This document shows, piece after piece, positions 5,594-6,434 of a stretch of DNA of 6,434 nucleotides. Under the pieces are notes generated by a model. The model searched no databases. It had not been told where the DNA came from and saw only the letters and a program-made list of their open reading frames with translations. The position numbers were made by a program, and so were the translations under genes. This stretch comes from Flavobacteriales bacterium UBA7519 (GTDB lineage Bacteria > Bacteroidota > Bacteroidia > Flavobacteriales > Weeksellaceae). The stretch spans positions 1-6,434 of the forward strand of contig DLND01000161.1 in the NCBI GenBank assembly GCA_002476905.1. The letters are read 5' to 3'. Position 1 is the stretch's first letter, and each line of letters begins with the position of its first letter.

Positions 5594-6233
5594 ATATCTC
5601 AGTAATCAGATAATTCTGATATTTTGATTTGTCAAATGTAAATAAATTGGGAGACAATTTTTGGTTTTCTTTATAATCACTGATCCCTATTACTGCCACC
5701 TCATTGGTGGTGGTAATCTGTTCTAGTTTTATAAGTTTTTTCTGAGGTGTATTAACATATAAAGTGACATTCTTCAGACCGTTATTTTTTACAGGAATCA
5801 TTTTAATAATATCAACAGGAATTCCGCTCATTGTTTTTTTACCGGAATAAGTCACGTTATATTCTTTTTTATAAGAATCAAGATAGCTCAGCGGTGAGAA
5901 ATGAATTTGCTCATCATTAGGTTTAGAAATAGTCACCTCTTTATCTTCATCACTGATATTGTATAGTTTATTTCCGTCAAATACCTGTTCAACTCCCATT
6001 ATTTTTAGCTTGTAGCGGGTGTTATCCGAATAGAAAATACCCGTCTGACTACGAAGATTTTTACCAGACCCGAAAGTGTAAGAGAATTTGAAATAAGAAT
6101 TTTTTTTACTCTTATAGTTTCTCGTTACCTCATCTAATATCTTCTGTGATTTACTGTCGATAGTCTGTGAATGAGCCGCAAAGCTGGCTCCTAAAATTGT
6201 TAAAGTCAAAAGTGGCCTTAAATAATTTTTCAT
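5592..6233 (-). CDS. LolA-like outer-membrane lipoprotein carrier protein
   Basis: LolA-family proteins are periplasmic chaperones that carry lipoproteins from the LolCDE exporter to the outer membrane. The 213-residue product has a signal peptide (MKNYLRP, hydrophobic core at 8-20, cleavage near HSQ at 21-23). A mature domain follows in the order typical of the half-barrel: the N-terminal helix SQKILDEVTRNYKSK (29-43), repeated beta strands (FKFSYTF, SQTGIFYSD, YKLKIMG), the VFDGNKLYNIS turn (84-94), then VTLYVNTPQKKLIKLEQI (156-173) and the C-terminal strand NLFTFD (196-201). Sequence similarity to E. coli LolA is low, as usual in this phylum, so the role is inferred from family membership; a paralogue with another cargo is possible. 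It has its own promoter and follows a TrhA-like gene on the same strand after 107 bp. Confidence 0.82.
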   Translation of the reverse strand: MKNYLRPLLTLTILGASFAAHSQTIDSKSQKILDEVTRNYKSKKNSYFKFSYTFGSGKNLRSQTGIFYSDNTRYKLKIMGVEQVFDGNKLYNISDEDKEVTISKPNDEQIHFSPLSYLDSYKKEYNVTYSGKKTMSGIPVDIIKMIPVKNNGLKNVTLYVNTPQKKLIKLEQITTTNEVAVIGISDYKENQKLSPNLFTFDKSKYQNYLITEI

Positions 6234-6257
6234 TTATAAATTGATTGTAATTTTAAA

Positions 6258-6286
6258 CAAAGGTAGTTTTTCAATATTAATGCCAA
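6258..6286 (-). promoter_or_regulatory. Bacteroidota-type promoter of the LolA-like gene
   Basis: On the minus strand, TTG (6286 to 6284) and TACCTTTG (6265 to 6258, a full TAnnTTTG match) are 18 bp apart, close to the consensus spacing. Transcription would start near 6250-6254, giving a leader of about 20 bases before the ATG at 6233. The LolA-like gene can therefore be expressed independently of the upstream TrhA-like gene. Confidence 0.75.
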
Positions 6287-6340
6287 TATTTTTTTACTGA
6301 TAAAATTATGTTAAGATTTATAAACACTTTAAGTCGGAAT

Positions 6341-6434
6341 CTAAGGCAAAATAAAAAAGAAAACTGCACAAAAATGCATAATGCTGCCACCTAGAACAAA
6401 CAAATGCCATATTGGATGGTAAAATGGTTTTCTG
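6341..6434 (-). CDS. Hemolysin III / TrhA (PAQR family) membrane protein, C-terminal end only
   Basis: Thirty C-terminal codons plus a TAG stop (complement of 6341-6343) are visible, and the gene continues beyond the window. The fragment reads FYHPIWHLFVLGGSIMHF and ends in AVFFILP. This matches the last transmembrane segment of the hemolysin III/YqfA/TrhA family: the HxxxH pair (HPIWH) corresponds to the metal-binding histidines of PAQR proteins such as adiponectin receptors, a third His follows ten residues later, and the chain stops with the typical short LP ending. TrhA proteins are integral inner-membrane proteins linked to membrane homeostasis; the name hemolysin is historical. The call rests on a short but distinctive piece. 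No clear terminator separates it from the LolA-like gene 107 bp downstream. Confidence 0.8.
   Translation of the reverse strand, partial: RKPFYHPIWHLFVLGGSIMHFCAVFFFILP

Overview
The window looks like a chromosomal piece of a member of the Flavobacteriia, most likely the Chryseobacterium group (Weeksellaceae). This rests on the low GC content, A-rich leaders without clear Shine-Dalgarno sequences, several Bacteroidota-type promoters (TTG, then about 18-21 bp, then TAnnTTTG), and gene families typical of the group: a DUF4294 protein beside an M42 aminopeptidase, and a LolA-like protein with a short '...HSQ' signal peptide. Placement at genus level is from memory of such sequences, not from a search.

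Layout. Bases 1-2085 carry the 3' part of purC (SAICAR synthase) and the whole of purF (amidophosphoribosyltransferase) on the + strand, 20 bp apart, as a purine biosynthesis operon. Bases 2086-2433 form a dense 348-bp intergenic region. It holds a long imperfect hairpin element, a strong purF terminator, a second terminator pointing the other way, a stretch probably transcribed from the minus strand as a small RNA, and a symmetric, apparently bidirectional promoter that drives ndk. Bases 2434-2853 are ndk (nucleoside diphosphate kinase), closed by a strong terminator. A second imperfect hairpin element fills the gap between the convergent ndk and rpe. Bases 3049-4798 are a minus-strand pair, an M42 aminopeptidase gene followed by rpe. 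A DUF4294 gene is transcribed divergently from it across 57 bp. It converges, over a shared terminator hairpin, on a minus-strand LolA-like gene with its own promoter. The last 94 bases are the 3' end of a minus-strand hemolysin III/TrhA (PAQR) gene.

How the genes fit together. purC, purF and ndk all serve nucleotide supply: purF makes phosphoribosylamine, purC makes SAICAR, and ndk balances the NTP and dNTP pools. Rpe feeds the pentose phosphate pathway that supplies ribose phosphate for PRPP. The other genes are peptide catabolism and envelope functions. All protein genes look intact and ordinary. The most interesting part is the purF-ndk gap: two terminators facing each other and a promoter palindrome with a full -33/-7 set on both strands together predict an unannotated minus-strand transcript of about 125 nt. 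No tRNA, rRNA, CRISPR array, insertion sequence or attachment site was seen.
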